Source: Bradyrhizobium mercantei
Lineage (GTDB): Bacteria > Pseudomonadota > Alphaproteobacteria > Rhizobiales > Xanthobacteraceae
DNA: 64,000 bases
Reading direction: 5' to 3'
Assembly: GCF_001982635.1 (NCBI RefSeq)
Contig: NZ_MKFI01000007.1
Location: forward strand, 62,001-126,000
Shown here: positions 16,103 to 24,020 of the stretch, piece by piece
Position numbering within the stretch: position 1 is the stretch's first letter
Layout: every line of letters starts with the position of its first letter
Made by a program: the position numbers and the translations under genes
The notes under the pieces: generated by a model
The model's input: only the letters and a program-made list of their open reading frames with translations
Database searches by the model: none
Told to the model about the DNA's origin: nothing

Positions 16103-17149
16103 ATGATGCTGGGCTCTGACGTTTCCAGCCTGACCACGACCGCCAAGACCGCCGCCGCGCAGGGTCTGTCCATCGTCGTGCCCGTCTACAACGAGGCCGC
16201 CGGGCTCAGTGCGCTGCACCAGCGGCTGATCGATCTCGCCAAGGCGCTGCGCGCCCGCTACGGGCTTAATTGCGAAGTCGTCTATGTCGACGACGGCAGC
16301 GCCGACAACACGCTGGCAATCGCGCGTGCCCTGCCCGCCGATGGGCTCGACCTCCAGGTGGTGTCGCTGTCGCGCAATTTCGGCAAGGAGGCGGCGCTGA
16401 TGGCCGGCCTCGACCATGCCCGCCGCGGCGCGGTGCTGTTCATGGATGGCGACGGCCAGCATCCGCCGACCCTGGTGGAGCAGCTGGTCGCGCACTGGAT
16501 CGATGACGGCTACGATGTGGTCTACACGGCGAAGGCGCATCGCGACAATGAATCGGCGCTGCGGCGGCTGTCCGTGCGCGGCTTCTACGCGCTGATCAAT
16601 TGGGGCGCGCGACAGAAGATCCCGGAGGATGCCGGCGACTTCCGCCTGCTGTCGCCGCGCGCCGCGCTGGCGCTGCGGCAATTGCCGGAGCGCAACCGCT
16701 TCTTCAAGGGCCTCGCCAGCTGGATCGGCTTCAGGCAGATCCGCGTCGATTACGAGCCGGCGCCGCGCGCGCATGGCGTCACCACCTTCAATGCCGGCCG
16801 GCTGATCGGCCTCTCGATCGAGGGCCTGACCTCGTTCTCGGTGGCGCCGCTGCGCTTCGCCAGCCTGCTCGGCGCGCTGCTCGCCGGCGTCGCCTTCCTG
16901 TTCGGTCTCTCGATCCTGTGGGAAGTGCTGACCACCGGCAAGCAGGTGCCCGGCTATCCGTCGCTGATGATCGGCATGATGACGATCGGCGGCGTGCAGC
17001 TGATCATGATCGGCATCGTCGGCGAATATATCGGCAAGATCCTCTCCGAATTGAAGGCGCGGCCGATCTACTTCGTTGCCGAGCACACCGAGAAGCATGC
17101 CGACGGCGGCGCAGCGCAAAATGCCTCCGAGCGGACCGCTGCCGAATGA
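16103..17149 (+). CDS. family 2 glycosyltransferase, polyprenyl-phosphate-sugar type
   Basis: 348 aa. The N-terminal GT-A domain has LSIVVPVYNEAAGLSAL, VVYVDDGSADNT, LSRNFGKEAALMAGL and the DxD-containing LFMDGDGQHPPTL. Two C-terminal transmembrane helices (about residues 250-275 and 285-315) end in GIVGEYIGKILSELKARPIYFV. This is the architecture of undecaprenyl- or dolichyl-phosphate sugar transferases such as ArnC and GtrB. The ChbG/HpnK-type deacetylase gene overlaps its stop codon, suggesting the two act on the same lipid-linked sugar or hopanoid glycoconjugate; the substrate is inferred, not seen. Confidence 0.9.
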   Translation: MMLGSDVSSLTTTAKTAAAQGLSIVVPVYNEAAGLSALHQRLIDLAKALRARYGLNCEVVYVDDGSADNTLAIARALPADGLDLQVVSLSRNFGKEAALMAGLDHARRGAVLFMDGDGQHPPTLVEQLVAHWIDDGYDVVYTAKAHRDNESALRRLSVRGFYALINWGARQKIPEDAGDFRLLSPRAALALRQLPERNRFFKGLASWIGFRQIRVDYEPAPRAHGVTTFNAGRLIGLSIEGLTSFSVAPLRFASLLGALLAGVAFLFGLSILWEVLTTGKQVPGYPSLMIGMMTIGGVQLIMIGIVGEYIGKILSELKARPIYFVAEHTEKHADGGAAQNASERTAAE

Positions 17150-17988
17150 GCGAAAATTCGCCGCGCCGGATCTGGCTGTGTGCTGACGATTATGGTTTGA
17201 GCGACGGCGTCAACCGCGCGATCCGCGATCTGATCGAGCGCGGCCGCCTCAACGCGACGTCGGTGATGATGGTGACACCGGCGATCGGCCGCGAGGCTGC
17301 GGCCGCGTTGCAGGCGTCGGTCGCGAAGAGCCCGCGCTGCGCGATCGGGCTGCATGTGACGCTGACCGCGCCGTTCCGGCCGCTGACGCTGCATTTCCGT
17401 CCGCTCGACGGCGACATGTTCCTGCCGTTCCCGCGGCTGCTGCGCGCCGGGCTGATGCATCGGCTCGACGCCGAGCTGGTGCATGCCGAGGTGCTGGCAC
17501 AGCTCGACGCCTTCCACGAGCTGTTCGGCCGTGCGCCCGATTTCGTCGACGGCCACCAGCACGCGCAATTGTTCCCGCAGGTCCGCGACGGCTTCCTGCG
17601 CGCCGTGAAGGAGCGCGCGCCGGACGCCTGGGTGCGGCAGTGCGGCCGCGAAGGTCCGCTGGCGCGCCAGTTGGCGGCACCGAAGGCGCTGGTGCTCAAC
17701 GTGCTCAGCACCCAGTTCCGGATCAAGGCGCAGCGATCCGGCTTGCATTTCAACCCGGCCTTCGCAGGTGCCTATGATTTCACCCGCGAGAATGATTTCG
17801 CGGCGCTGATGCGCGGCTTTCTGGACGGCATGCCCGGGGACGGGCTCGTGATGTGCCATCCGGGTTTCGTCGATGAAACACTTGAGAGCCTCGACCCGCT
17901 GACGACGCAGCGTGAGGCCGAGCATGGCTATCTCGCCGGCGACGATTTCGCCGCCCTGCTCGCCCTGAATAAAGTTACACTTGCCTGA
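17146..17988 (+). CDS. ChbG/HpnK family deacetylase
   Basis: 280 aa of the YdjC-like carbohydrate deacetylase family. Motifs include RIWLCADDYGLSDGVNRAI (metal-binding Asp pair near residues 14-15), IGLHVTLTAPFRPL (metal His), FVDGHQHAQLFPQVRD, and VMCHPGFVDE. The family includes chitooligosaccharide deacetylase ChbG and hopanoid-associated HpnK. Start ATG 17146 overlaps the glycosyltransferase stop by 4 bases. The coupling suggests removal of an acetyl group from the sugar transferred by the upstream enzyme. Confidence 0.9.
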   Translation: MSENSPRRIWLCADDYGLSDGVNRAIRDLIERGRLNATSVMMVTPAIGREAAAALQASVAKSPRCAIGLHVTLTAPFRPLTLHFRPLDGDMFLPFPRLLRAGLMHRLDAELVHAEVLAQLDAFHELFGRAPDFVDGHQHAQLFPQVRDGFLRAVKERAPDAWVRQCGREGPLARQLAAPKALVLNVLSTQFRIKAQRSGLHFNPAFAGAYDFTRENDFAALMRGFLDGMPGDGLVMCHPGFVDETLESLDPLTTQREAEHGYLAGDDFAALLALNKVTLA

Positions 17989-18117
17989 GAAGGTTCACGA
18001 AATTCATCCGGTCGTATTGTCGCATACATAAATTTAATTCTGGCCCCCACTCCTTGCGCCACAAACCCCGTCCTACATCAGCCGCGCGCCGATTCGATCG
18101 ACGCGATGGAGAACGCC

Positions 18118-18972
18118 ATGACACCGCAAGAACGCCAATTGATCGACGATCTCTTCGACCGGCTCGCCAAGCTGGAGAATGCCCCGCGCGACAGCGAGGC
18201 CATGTCCGCGATCATGCAGGGCCTGCGCAGCGCGCCGAATGCGGTCTACGCGCTGGTGCAAACCGCATTGGTGCAGGACGAGGCGCTGAAGCGCGCCCAT
18301 GACCGGATCCAGGAGCTCGAGGCCGCGGTCGGCCAGCCGCAGGGTGCGCAGCAGCAGGGCGGCGGCTTCCTCGATTCGATGCGCGACGCCATCTTCGGCG
18401 GACAGGGCCAGCAACCGCATGGTTCGGTGCCGCCGGTGCGCGCGCCTGATATCGGCGGCGGCCGCCCGGTCTGGAACTCGGGCCAGGCGATCCAGCAGGC
18501 CGGCGGCTACGGCCAGCCGCCGCAGCAATACGGCCAGCCCCAGTACAATCAGCCCGATGGCGGCCCGCAGCCCCCGGCCTTCGGCGGCGGTGCGCCCGGC
18601 GGCGGTGGCGGCTCGTTCCTCGGCACCGCGGCTGCGGCTGCGGCTGGCGTGGTCGGCGGCGGGCTGTTGCTCTCGAGCATCCGCGGCATGATGGGCGGCG
18701 GCGGTCACCAGTCGCTGGCCGATGCCGGCGGCCTCGGCGGCGGCTCGCGCCCGTGGGGCGGCGACCAGTCGTCGAGCGACCTCGCGCGTGACGCCGGAAT
18801 CAACGATGTCGGTTCGTCCGGCCGCGACAGCGGCTCGCGCTCCGGCCTGTTCGACCAGGCCTCGAACAACAACAACGACGACAATTACAACACCGATCAC
18901 GATTCCGACGGCTTCGACAATGATGACGACGGCTTCGACGGCGGCGGAGACAATGACAGCGACTACGCGTAA
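18118..18972 (+). CDS. DUF2076 domain protein
   Basis: 284 aa. The N-terminal helical DUF2076 domain starts MTPQERQLIDDLFDRLAKLE. It runs through a coiled portion, then Gln/Pro/Gly-rich low complexity, a glycine/alanine-rich hydrophobic segment (FLGTAAAAAAGVVGGGLLLSSIRGMMGGG), and an Asn/Asp-rich acidic tail (NNNNDDNYNTDHDSDGFDNDDDG). A start at 18106 is possible, but GGAGA lies just upstream of ATG 18118, and that N-terminus fits the family. Members are described as possible periplasmic sensors; no role is shown here. A strong terminator follows. Confidence 0.88.
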   Translation: MTPQERQLIDDLFDRLAKLENAPRDSEAMSAIMQGLRSAPNAVYALVQTALVQDEALKRAHDRIQELEAAVGQPQGAQQQGGGFLDSMRDAIFGGQGQQPHGSVPPVRAPDIGGGRPVWNSGQAIQQAGGYGQPPQQYGQPQYNQPDGGPQPPAFGGGAPGGGGGSFLGTAAAAAAGVVGGGLLLSSIRGMMGGGGHQSLADAGGLGGGSRPWGGDQSSSDLARDAGINDVGSSGRDSGSRSGLFDQASNNNNDDNYNTDHDSDGFDNDDDGFDGGGDNDSDYA

Positions 18973-18990
18973 GCGGATCGCTTGAACGAC

Positions 18991-19020
18991 AAACGGCCGC
19001 TCTCATCGAGCGGCCGTTTT
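18991..19020 (+). terminator. rho-independent terminator after the DUF2076 gene
   Basis: The stem aacggccgct / agcggccgtt has a 7-base loop and is followed by a short T-run. It begins about 20 bases after the stop codon. Confidence 0.85.
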
Positions 19021-19040
19021 GATTCCGACTCAAACACGCG

Positions 19041-19144
19041 GTGTCATTACCCGCGCATGCGGGTGATCCAGTATTCCAGAGACCGCAGTGCTTGAGCCGA
19101 GAGGCCGCGGCGTACTGGATCGCCCGGTCAAGCCGGGCGATGAG
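19041..19144. repeat. dispersed ~104-bp palindromic repeat, copy 2
   Basis: Near-identical to 10284-10387 in the same orientation (gtgtcat...cccgcg...gatccagtattccagagac...ggccgcggcgtactggatc...gccgggcgatga). A further small palindrome, gtcccggcccacgccgggac, follows at about 19157-19176. It lies between the DUF2076 terminator and the convergent L,D-transpeptidase gene. Confidence 0.85.
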
Positions 19145-19224
19145 AGGTGGGGATGGGTCCCGGCCCACGCCGGGACGACGCGGATTTCGTAACCCATCGT
19201 TCTGCTTCGCGTTCGGCTACACAC

Positions 19225-20031
19225 TCACATCACGACGACCTTGGCGCCGACATTGACGCGGCCGTAGAGGTCGATCACGTCCTCATTGCGCATCCGGATG
19301 CAGCCGGACGAGACGTTGGTGCCGATCGTCCAGGGCTCGTTGGAGCCATGGATGCGATAGAGCGAGGAGCCGAGATACATCGCGCGGGCGCCGAGCGGAT
19401 TTTCCGGGCCACCTTCCATGTGCCGCGGCAGATCGGGGCGGCGCGCCAGCATTTCCGGCGGCGGCGTCCAGGCCGGCCACTCCTTCTTCGCCGAGATCGT
19501 CTTGACGCCGGCCCAGGTGAAGCCGGGCCGTCCGACGCCGATGCCGTAGCGCAGCGCGCGGCCGTCGCCCTGCACCAGATAGAGGAACTTGTTCGGCGTA
19601 TCGACCACGATGGTACCGACGCCTTCCTTGCCGTGATAGTCGACCAGCTGCTTTTCATATTGCGGATCGAACGGACGCTGCGTCGGATCGCCCATGGCCT
19701 CTTGCTGCTGACGGATCATCTGCTGCTGCGGATCCATCGGCGGCAGCCCCTGGCGGTTGCCGTAATAGCCCGGCTGCTGCTGATACTGCTGCGGCGCATA
19801 ACCCTGCGACGACGGCGCATCGCCGAACAGGAATTCGATGAAGCCGCCGCCCATGTTGGAGCGCTGCGGCTGCACATAGGCGGTGCGCATCGGCGCCTGC
19901 GGTGCGCCCTGGTTGGCGTAGATCACGGTGGGCTCGGACGGAGCCTGCGCGTCGATCGCCATGGCGGAATGGGGAATTGCAATAAGCGAAGAGGCGCCGA
20001 CGAGCAGCGCAAGCGTGGTTTTCCTGAACAT
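19225..20031 (-). CDS. exported L,D-transpeptidase (YkuD domain)
   Basis: 268 aa with signal peptide MFRKTTLALLVGASSLIAIPHSAMA, so it acts in the periplasm. A Gln/Pro/Tyr-rich linker (about residues 50-115) precedes the YkuD domain. The catalytic pattern is YRIHGSNEPWTIG with His at about 228 and NVSSGCIRMRNEDVIDLY with Cys at about 244. These enzymes form 3-3 cross-links in peptidoglycan or attach outer-membrane proteins to it. The frame is open 25 codons upstream; the signal-peptide ATG at 20031 was chosen. Confidence 0.92.
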   Translation of the reverse strand: MFRKTTLALLVGASSLIAIPHSAMAIDAQAPSEPTVIYANQGAPQAPMRTAYVQPQRSNMGGGFIEFLFGDAPSSQGYAPQQYQQQPGYYGNRQGLPPMDPQQQMIRQQQEAMGDPTQRPFDPQYEKQLVDYHGKEGVGTIVVDTPNKFLYLVQGDGRALRYGIGVGRPGFTWAGVKTISAKKEWPAWTPPPEMLARRPDLPRHMEGGPENPLGARAMYLGSSLYRIHGSNEPWTIGTNVSSGCIRMRNEDVIDLYGRVNVGAKVVVM

Positions 20032-20334
20032 CGACGTACTCTGTACTGGTTTCGTCGTGACGTGATGCGCGGACGGAGCGCATAGGGCCCCGCCGCACGT
20101 GGTCAATAAGCAATGAAAACCGCATCGGTTTGGTAAACGGAATCGCCGTTTCGATTCACCACGTCGCCAACCGCATGCCGTTTTGTGGGACAGCGTTTAT
20201 TTTGCGTGAACGCCGCGGCGACATGGTTAATCGGCGGTATCGCCGCGATTGCGCGTTGTCCGCGCAAACTGTTCCCGCGTGAACCTGACGTTAAATCACC
20301 TCTCGCTAGAACGGACCGCAGTGAAGGGGCGGGA
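20032..20334. other. intergenic region between divergent L,D-transpeptidase and cheZ genes
   Basis: Must hold the promoters of both divergent genes. No convincing gene, operator or hairpin was recognised beyond a GGGGCGGGA ribosome-binding site just before cheZ. Confidence 0.4.
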
Positions 20335-21120
20335 ATGAAAATCATGTCAGTGAAGCGCAAGCGTTTTCGTGTCGAGCAGGCGATGGGTGAAGTGGTGATG
20401 CCGGAGCCGGAAGTGGCAGGCGGCGGCGACCTCGGTCCGATGCATCGCGAGATCATGGCCGAGCTTCGCTCGATCCGCGCCCAGATGGCCGCCGCACCCG
20501 CGCAGCGCACCGGCGACAGTGTCGATGCCGCGGTTGCCCGCGAAGTCGCCGAGACGCACGCGCTGCTCGAGACCTACCGCGCGCAGGTCGAGCAATGCGA
20601 GAAGCTCAAGGTCGAGCTCGACCTCATCCATGATGCGATCAGCCGCACCAAGCGCGAGATCGCCGTGCTGCACGGCAAGAGCTTCAACGGCGAGGAGATG
20701 GCCAAGGTCAATGGCGAGCTCGGCGCCGTGGTCGGCGGCACCGAACAGGCCACCCAGCAGATCCTCGAGGCGGTGGAAGCGATCGACCAGGCCGCGAGCG
20801 CGCTGGCCAACAACGTCACGCCCGACCAGCAGAAGCGGCTCAGCGAAGACATTCAGGAGCGCGTGGTCTCGATCTTCGAGGCCTGCAACTTCCAGGACCT
20901 CACCGGCCAGCGCATCAGCAAGGTGATGCAGACGATGAAGTTCATCGAGCAGCACATCAACGAGATGATGAACATCTGGGGCGGCGTCGACGCGATCAAG
21001 ACCCACGTCCCGCCGATCGTCGACACCCGCGAGGGCGATGCCCGCCTGCTCAACGGCCCGAAGCTCGACGGCGACGCCGGCCACGCCTCGCAGGATGATA
21101 TCGACGCGATGTTCAACTGA
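20335..21120 (+). CDS. cheZ: CheZ-type protein phosphatase
   Basis: 261 aa, largely alpha-helical. The CheZ active-site motif is NFQDLTGQRISKVMQTMKFIE, with Asp188 and Gln192 in the positions that dephosphorylate CheY-P. The C-terminus, DDIDAMFN, resembles the short CheY-binding tail of CheZ. A variable linker (about residues 225-250) joins them. No other che or fla gene is near, so it acts with a response regulator encoded elsewhere. Start ATG 20335 follows AGGGGCGGGA; the frame is open upstream but without family similarity. Confidence 0.88.
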   Translation: MKIMSVKRKRFRVEQAMGEVVMPEPEVAGGGDLGPMHREIMAELRSIRAQMAAAPAQRTGDSVDAAVAREVAETHALLETYRAQVEQCEKLKVELDLIHDAISRTKREIAVLHGKSFNGEEMAKVNGELGAVVGGTEQATQQILEAVEAIDQAASALANNVTPDQQKRLSEDIQERVVSIFEACNFQDLTGQRISKVMQTMKFIEQHINEMMNIWGGVDAIKTHVPPIVDTREGDARLLNGPKLDGDAGHASQDDIDAMFN

Positions 21121-21142
21121 GGTCAGGTCAGAGACAAACGAG

Positions 21143-21170
21143 AACGCCGGTCCTGAGGGCCGGCGTTTTT
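21143..21170 (+). terminator. rho-independent terminator after cheZ
   Basis: The stem aacgccggtc / ggccggcgtt has a short loop and is followed by TTT, starting 23 bases after the cheZ stop. Confidence 0.85.
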
Positions 21171-21240
21171 GTTTGAGCGGTAGCCCGGGCTCCAAGCTGC
21201 GCGATCGGCACCTGCGTCCATTTCTAGAACTTCGCGACCT

Positions 21241-21254
21241 TTGACATGGATCAA
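21241..21254. promoter_or_regulatory. FixK/FNR-type box
   Basis: TTGACATGGATCAA matches TTGA-N6-TCAA, the Bradyrhizobium FixK2/FNR-type consensus, exactly. It sits 48 bases upstream of a 36-codon open frame starting at 21303 and about 435 bases upstream of the exported protein gene at 21689. Activation under low oxygen is the expected role if functional. Confidence 0.6.
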
Positions 21255-21302
21255 GCCATGTCGAGGCAGGTGAGCGATCCGTCAGAGCCCTCTCTCGACC
21301 AC

Positions 21303-21413
21303 ATGCAGTTTGTGCCAATTGCGACAGCCGGAAATCTGCTGGCAGCCTTGCTGTCGCCGACGCATACTGTGTGTGAGGGAAATTGTCATGCATATGCCGG
21401 GAGCCAACATTAG
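21303..21413 (+). CDS. possible 36-aa microprotein
   Basis: An open frame of 36 codons with a hydrophobic centre (AGNLLAALLSPTH) and two cysteines near the end (VCEGNC). It starts 48 bases after a perfect FixK/FNR-type box. There is no Shine-Dalgarno sequence, so translation is doubtful. A 47-codon alternative (21388-21531) has GAGGGA before its ATG. Neither is recognised. Included because the stretch 21171-21688 otherwise contains nothing identifiable. Confidence 0.2.
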   Translation: MQFVPIATAGNLLAALLSPTHTVCEGNCHAYAGSQH

Positions 21414-21688
21414 GTGCCGGGTGCATGGGACTTCCGGAGCAAATCCGGTCGCCCCCGGTTGGGGCTTGTACTTCCACTCAGCATATCATCACAGGTTTGC
21501 CGCCGCTCGCCGCGCACATCCGGCGAGGTGAAGTCGGCATCTCTCGGAGGCTGCCGAAGCGCGAGGCGGTCTTTTGTAGCTGTGACGATGAGCGGCGGGT
21601 TTTCATTCGTGCGGATCGCCTGCGCCTTGTGATCGGATCCCTGATTTGGGGGGGAGCTACTGGAGTAACTCAACACTGGAGATTCAAC

Positions 21689-22168
21689 ATGACGCGAAGA
21701 ACTGTCAGGACTACTGCAATTGCGCTCTCGACATTCGCTTGTGCGGCACTGTTCTCCATCACCTGGTCCGAGCAGGGCGGCATTTCGGCGTCGGTCGAAA
21801 GCGCCCAAGCACGGGTGGGCCGACCGCTGACGCCTGTCAGCGTCGCGGGCGTTGCGCGGCGTCAAAACCGGCGCGCCGCGTACGGATACGGAGTTGGCGC
21901 GGGTATCGCCGCTACGGCAGCGGTGGCCGCGGCGGCTGCTACAGCGCCGGCCTATGCCGGCTGGGGCGCCAACGACTGGACCAATTCATATGCCGCCCAG
22001 ACCGATCCACACTATGGCCAGCCTTACTATCCGGCACGAGCCTACCATGGGGTCAGTCCGTATTACGGCTATGCCGGATGGGCGGACTACAAGGCAGCCA
22101 ATGGGATCGGCTGCGAGCCCGGCACGATGACGAAGATGGCTGACGGCCGCATGTACGTCTGTCAGTGA
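21689..22168 (+). CDS. small exported protein of unknown function
   Basis: 159 aa starting MTRRTVRTTAIALSTFACAALFSITW, a signal or anchor sequence. An Ala-rich hydrophobic stretch follows (about residues 65-92, GVGAGIAATAAVAAAAATAPAYAG), then a Tyr/Trp/Gly-rich C-terminal region (NDWTNSYAAQTDPHYGQPYYPARAYHGVSPYYGYAGW) ending in two cysteines (GCEPGT...MYVCQ). Such Tyr/Gly-rich small exported proteins are frequent in Bradyrhizobium; no function is known. The frame is open upstream to 21383, but only this start gives a signal peptide. Confidence 0.7.
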   Translation: MTRRTVRTTAIALSTFACAALFSITWSEQGGISASVESAQARVGRPLTPVSVAGVARRQNRRAAYGYGVGAGIAATAAVAAAAATAPAYAGWGANDWTNSYAAQTDPHYGQPYYPARAYHGVSPYYGYAGWADYKAANGIGCEPGTMTKMADGRMYVCQ

Positions 22169-22190
22169 GGTCGGCGCAATGGCATCACGG

Positions 22191-22211
22191 GGGCGGCTCA
22201 GCGAGCCGCCC
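22191..22211 (+). terminator. hairpin after the 159-aa exported protein
   Basis: gggcggctc pairs perfectly with gagccgccc across a 3-base loop, followed by a pyrimidine-rich stretch (tcttggccttctt). Termination is likely but the T-run is poor. Confidence 0.55.
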
Positions 22212-22268
22212 TCTTGGCCTTCTTGATGTAGCAGACCGGTCGCGCATGGCGACGGAGCACGCCGTGCG

Positions 22269-22282
22269 TTGATCCACGTCAG
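22269..22282. promoter_or_regulatory. degenerate FixK/FNR-like box
   Basis: TTGATCCACGTCAG differs from TTGA-N6-TCAA only in the last base, and from the box at 23482 in two positions. It is upstream of the decayed frame at 22374 in the same arrangement as the intact pair 23482/23583. Confidence 0.4.
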
Positions 22283-22373
22283 CAATCACCAATGTCTCGC
22301 CACTGACGACAGTCCGGGCCACATCTTGAGCGGCTCCGTCGCCTTTCGATTCGTGTGCGACCAGAGGATCACC

Positions 22374-22529
22374 ATGCATCGGACGAACATTCATTCGACC
22401 AAGTCCGTGATCTGGCCGCCCCTTCGCTACGTGAACACATCACGCGTCAACGGCGCGAACCGCGTGAAGCTCCTCGTCAACGACGCTGACCCATCTGCGT
22501 CAATTGGTCGAGTTCCTCAACTTGTATGA
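22374..22529 (+). pseudogene. decayed copy of the small exported protein gene at 23583
   Basis: The segment agaggatcaccatgcatcgg plus acgaac is shared almost exactly with the start of the gene at 23583, so the frame begins MHRTNIHSTKSV against MHRTNLFSSRSM. Downstream similarity and the hydrophobic signal sequence are lost. It is best read as a duplicated 5' module whose coding part has decayed or been replaced. A FixK-like box lies upstream in both copies. Confidence 0.45.
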
Positions 22530-22664
22530 AGCAATGCAGGGTTGTACGTTCCGTTGCGCGCTCCAGCAACAGGAACGCCTGCAACCTGCTGCAAGCGGTT
22601 CATTATGCCGATTGAGTTGCCGCAGGACGCAATTGGTTCTCAAACGCCATTATGGGAGGGAACA

Positions 22665-23180
22665 ATGTCAATTGCTCACGTACTTGTCGCGTTGTCCTCG
22701 ATTGCTGCTGTTCTGACGGCTGGCAATGCCCAGGCTCAGAGCATGCCACCGGAAGGGCCTGTCTCGGTCACATTCGTTGCAACACCAATCCCGCCGCCAA
22801 AGCCGATGGCTGTCGGCGGCGGTCGAGAGTTTGACCTGCTGAACCAGGCGATGGCGGCGGTGAACGACGCCGGAAATCCTGTGCTCAATAACATGGGTGG
22901 ACGTTGCCAGTTCAGTCGGCTCAGAGACACGTCGGCGAAGACCGTCGAAGTCCACGGGTTCTGTAATTACGTCGACAAGGACGGCGATCAAACATTCGAA
23001 CAATGCGATTTCCTGCCGGGGCAACCCAACAAGTGCACCATCACCGGCGGGACCGGCAAATTCGAAGGGCTCCAGGCCGAGCTTGTCATTTCCATCGAGC
23101 CTCTCAAGAGCAATTTCGAAGGCATTGGTCAGGTCATTGGCCACAAGAAGGGTACGTATCGGTTGGCAAAGACAAACTGA
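22665..23180 (+). CDS. small exported protein of unknown function
   Basis: 171 aa with signal peptide MSIAHVLVALSSIAAVLTAGNAQAQ and a GGGAGG ribosome-binding site before ATG 22665. The mature part carries CQFSRL...VEVHGFCNYVDKDGDQTFEQCDFLPGQPNKCTITGGTGKFEGLQ, that is, paired cysteines and the GGTGKFEG turn seen in small secreted beta-barrel proteins, and ends HKKGTYRLAKTN. I do not recognise a named family with confidence. It is the middle member of three small exported-protein genes in a region with FixK/FNR-like boxes. Confidence 0.7.
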   Translation: MSIAHVLVALSSIAAVLTAGNAQAQSMPPEGPVSVTFVATPIPPPKPMAVGGGREFDLLNQAMAAVNDAGNPVLNNMGGRCQFSRLRDTSAKTVEVHGFCNYVDKDGDQTFEQCDFLPGQPNKCTITGGTGKFEGLQAELVISIEPLKSNFEGIGQVIGHKKGTYRLAKTN

Positions 23181-23352
23181 TACACCCGGCCGCGTCGTCG
23201 TTGACGCCGGCGCGAGCCGGCAGCAAGCGCTTCCGCGCGGAATGTGATTACCTCGATGGAGCGATTGCCCCATCCAGGGCTGACCAAGTACCGTTGTCAG
23301 CGACGGTTGTGATCGGATGGTCCGGCGGATGTACCCGTGGCCGATGATCTCG

Positions 23353-23386
23353 AACGGCCCCGACGTGGATATCGTCGGGGCCGTTT
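23353..23386 (+). terminator. strong hairpin terminator
   Basis: aacggccccgac pairs with gtcggggccgtt over a 10-base loop and ends in TTT. It is about 170 bases after the stop of the 171-aa exported protein. The gap 23181-23582 otherwise contains only the FixK box described separately. Confidence 0.75.
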
Positions 23387-23481
23387 GCTTGAGGGCGCGA
23401 TCACGTAAGCAGGTTCAGGCTGAGAGCGCCGCTGCATAATCACGTAGAGCGATTTCACATGACGTCGGATCGCACCCGGCG

Positions 23482-23495
23482 TTGATCTACGTCAA
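23482..23495. promoter_or_regulatory. FixK/FNR-type box upstream of the 87-aa exported protein
   Basis: TTGATCTACGTCAA fits TTGA-N6-TCAA exactly and is nearly symmetric. It lies 87 bases before the ATG at 23583, leaving room for a transcription start about 40 bases downstream of the box, as in class II FNR-type activation. This predicts low-oxygen induction. Confidence 0.65.
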
Positions 23496-23582
23496 CACCA
23501 TTTGACCCATGCCACTCATATGCTGGGCCGCGCATGAAGCGGCTCGACCATCTTTCGGTCGGCCGCGATGAGGAGGATCACC

Positions 23583-23846
23583 ATGCATCGGACGAACCTT
23601 TTTTCGAGCAGGTCGATGACGGTTGCGGGGATTGCGGCCAGCCTCGCATTGGGGGTTGCAAGTGTCGCTCTCACTCCAGCACCGGCCAAGGCCGTCGTTT
23701 ACTGCACCTATGTCGGTTATCCGGTAGGCTGCGTGGCGCGGGCAGGCGTCGTGCTCAGGCCTCGTCCGGTGGCGCGCGCGGCAGTTCGACATAACGTGGG
23801 CGGCAACATGAATGGCGGCGTCAATCGCGTTGGCGTGCGGCGGTAA
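23583..23846 (+). CDS. 87-aa exported protein, likely microoxically regulated
   Basis: A GAGGAGG ribosome-binding site precedes ATG 23583. The product starts MHRTNLFSSRSMTVAGIAASLALGVASVAL, with cleavage after APAKA. The mature peptide is about 52 residues with two cysteines (VVYCTYVGYPVGCVARAG) and a basic Arg/Val/Asn-rich end. Function is unknown. The perfect FixK/FNR-type box upstream and the partner duplicate at 22374 suggest a lineage-specific family responding to oxygen limitation. Confidence 0.65.
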   Translation: MHRTNLFSSRSMTVAGIAASLALGVASVALTPAPAKAVVYCTYVGYPVGCVARAGVVLRPRPVARAAVRHNVGGNMNGGVNRVGVRR

Positions 23847-23917
23847 GACGGTCGCGCATCTCGACCATCGGCGGCCGACAACAAGCCAGGTTCGTCCCTT
23901 GAGGTTCGTCCAGGGAC

Positions 23918-23958
23918 GACAGAAAACGCCGGCCTTCAGGGCCGGCGTTTTCTGTTGT
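23918..23958. terminator. very strong bidirectional terminator
   Basis: gaaaacgccggcc pairs with ggccggcgttttc around a small loop, extended outward by acagaaaa / ttttctgt complementarity. A-run and T-run flank it, so it can stop transcription in both directions, between the 87-aa gene and the convergent lipoprotein gene. Confidence 0.85.
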
Positions 23959-24020
23959 CCGGTCGGAGGTCCGTCTTCCGTCGCCACGAGCTCGAGGACA
24001 GGTTCGGACTCGCGGAGGGA

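Noticed and set aside
14846..17119. 757-codon minus-strand open frame across hisG and the glycosyltransferase
   Set aside because: Spans two well-identified plus-strand genes and their intergenic repeat; composition is that of a GC-rich shadow frame.
16600..17145. In-frame upstream extension of the ChbG/HpnK gene
   Set aside because: Overlaps the glycosyltransferase gene in another frame; the family-typical start is ATG 17146.
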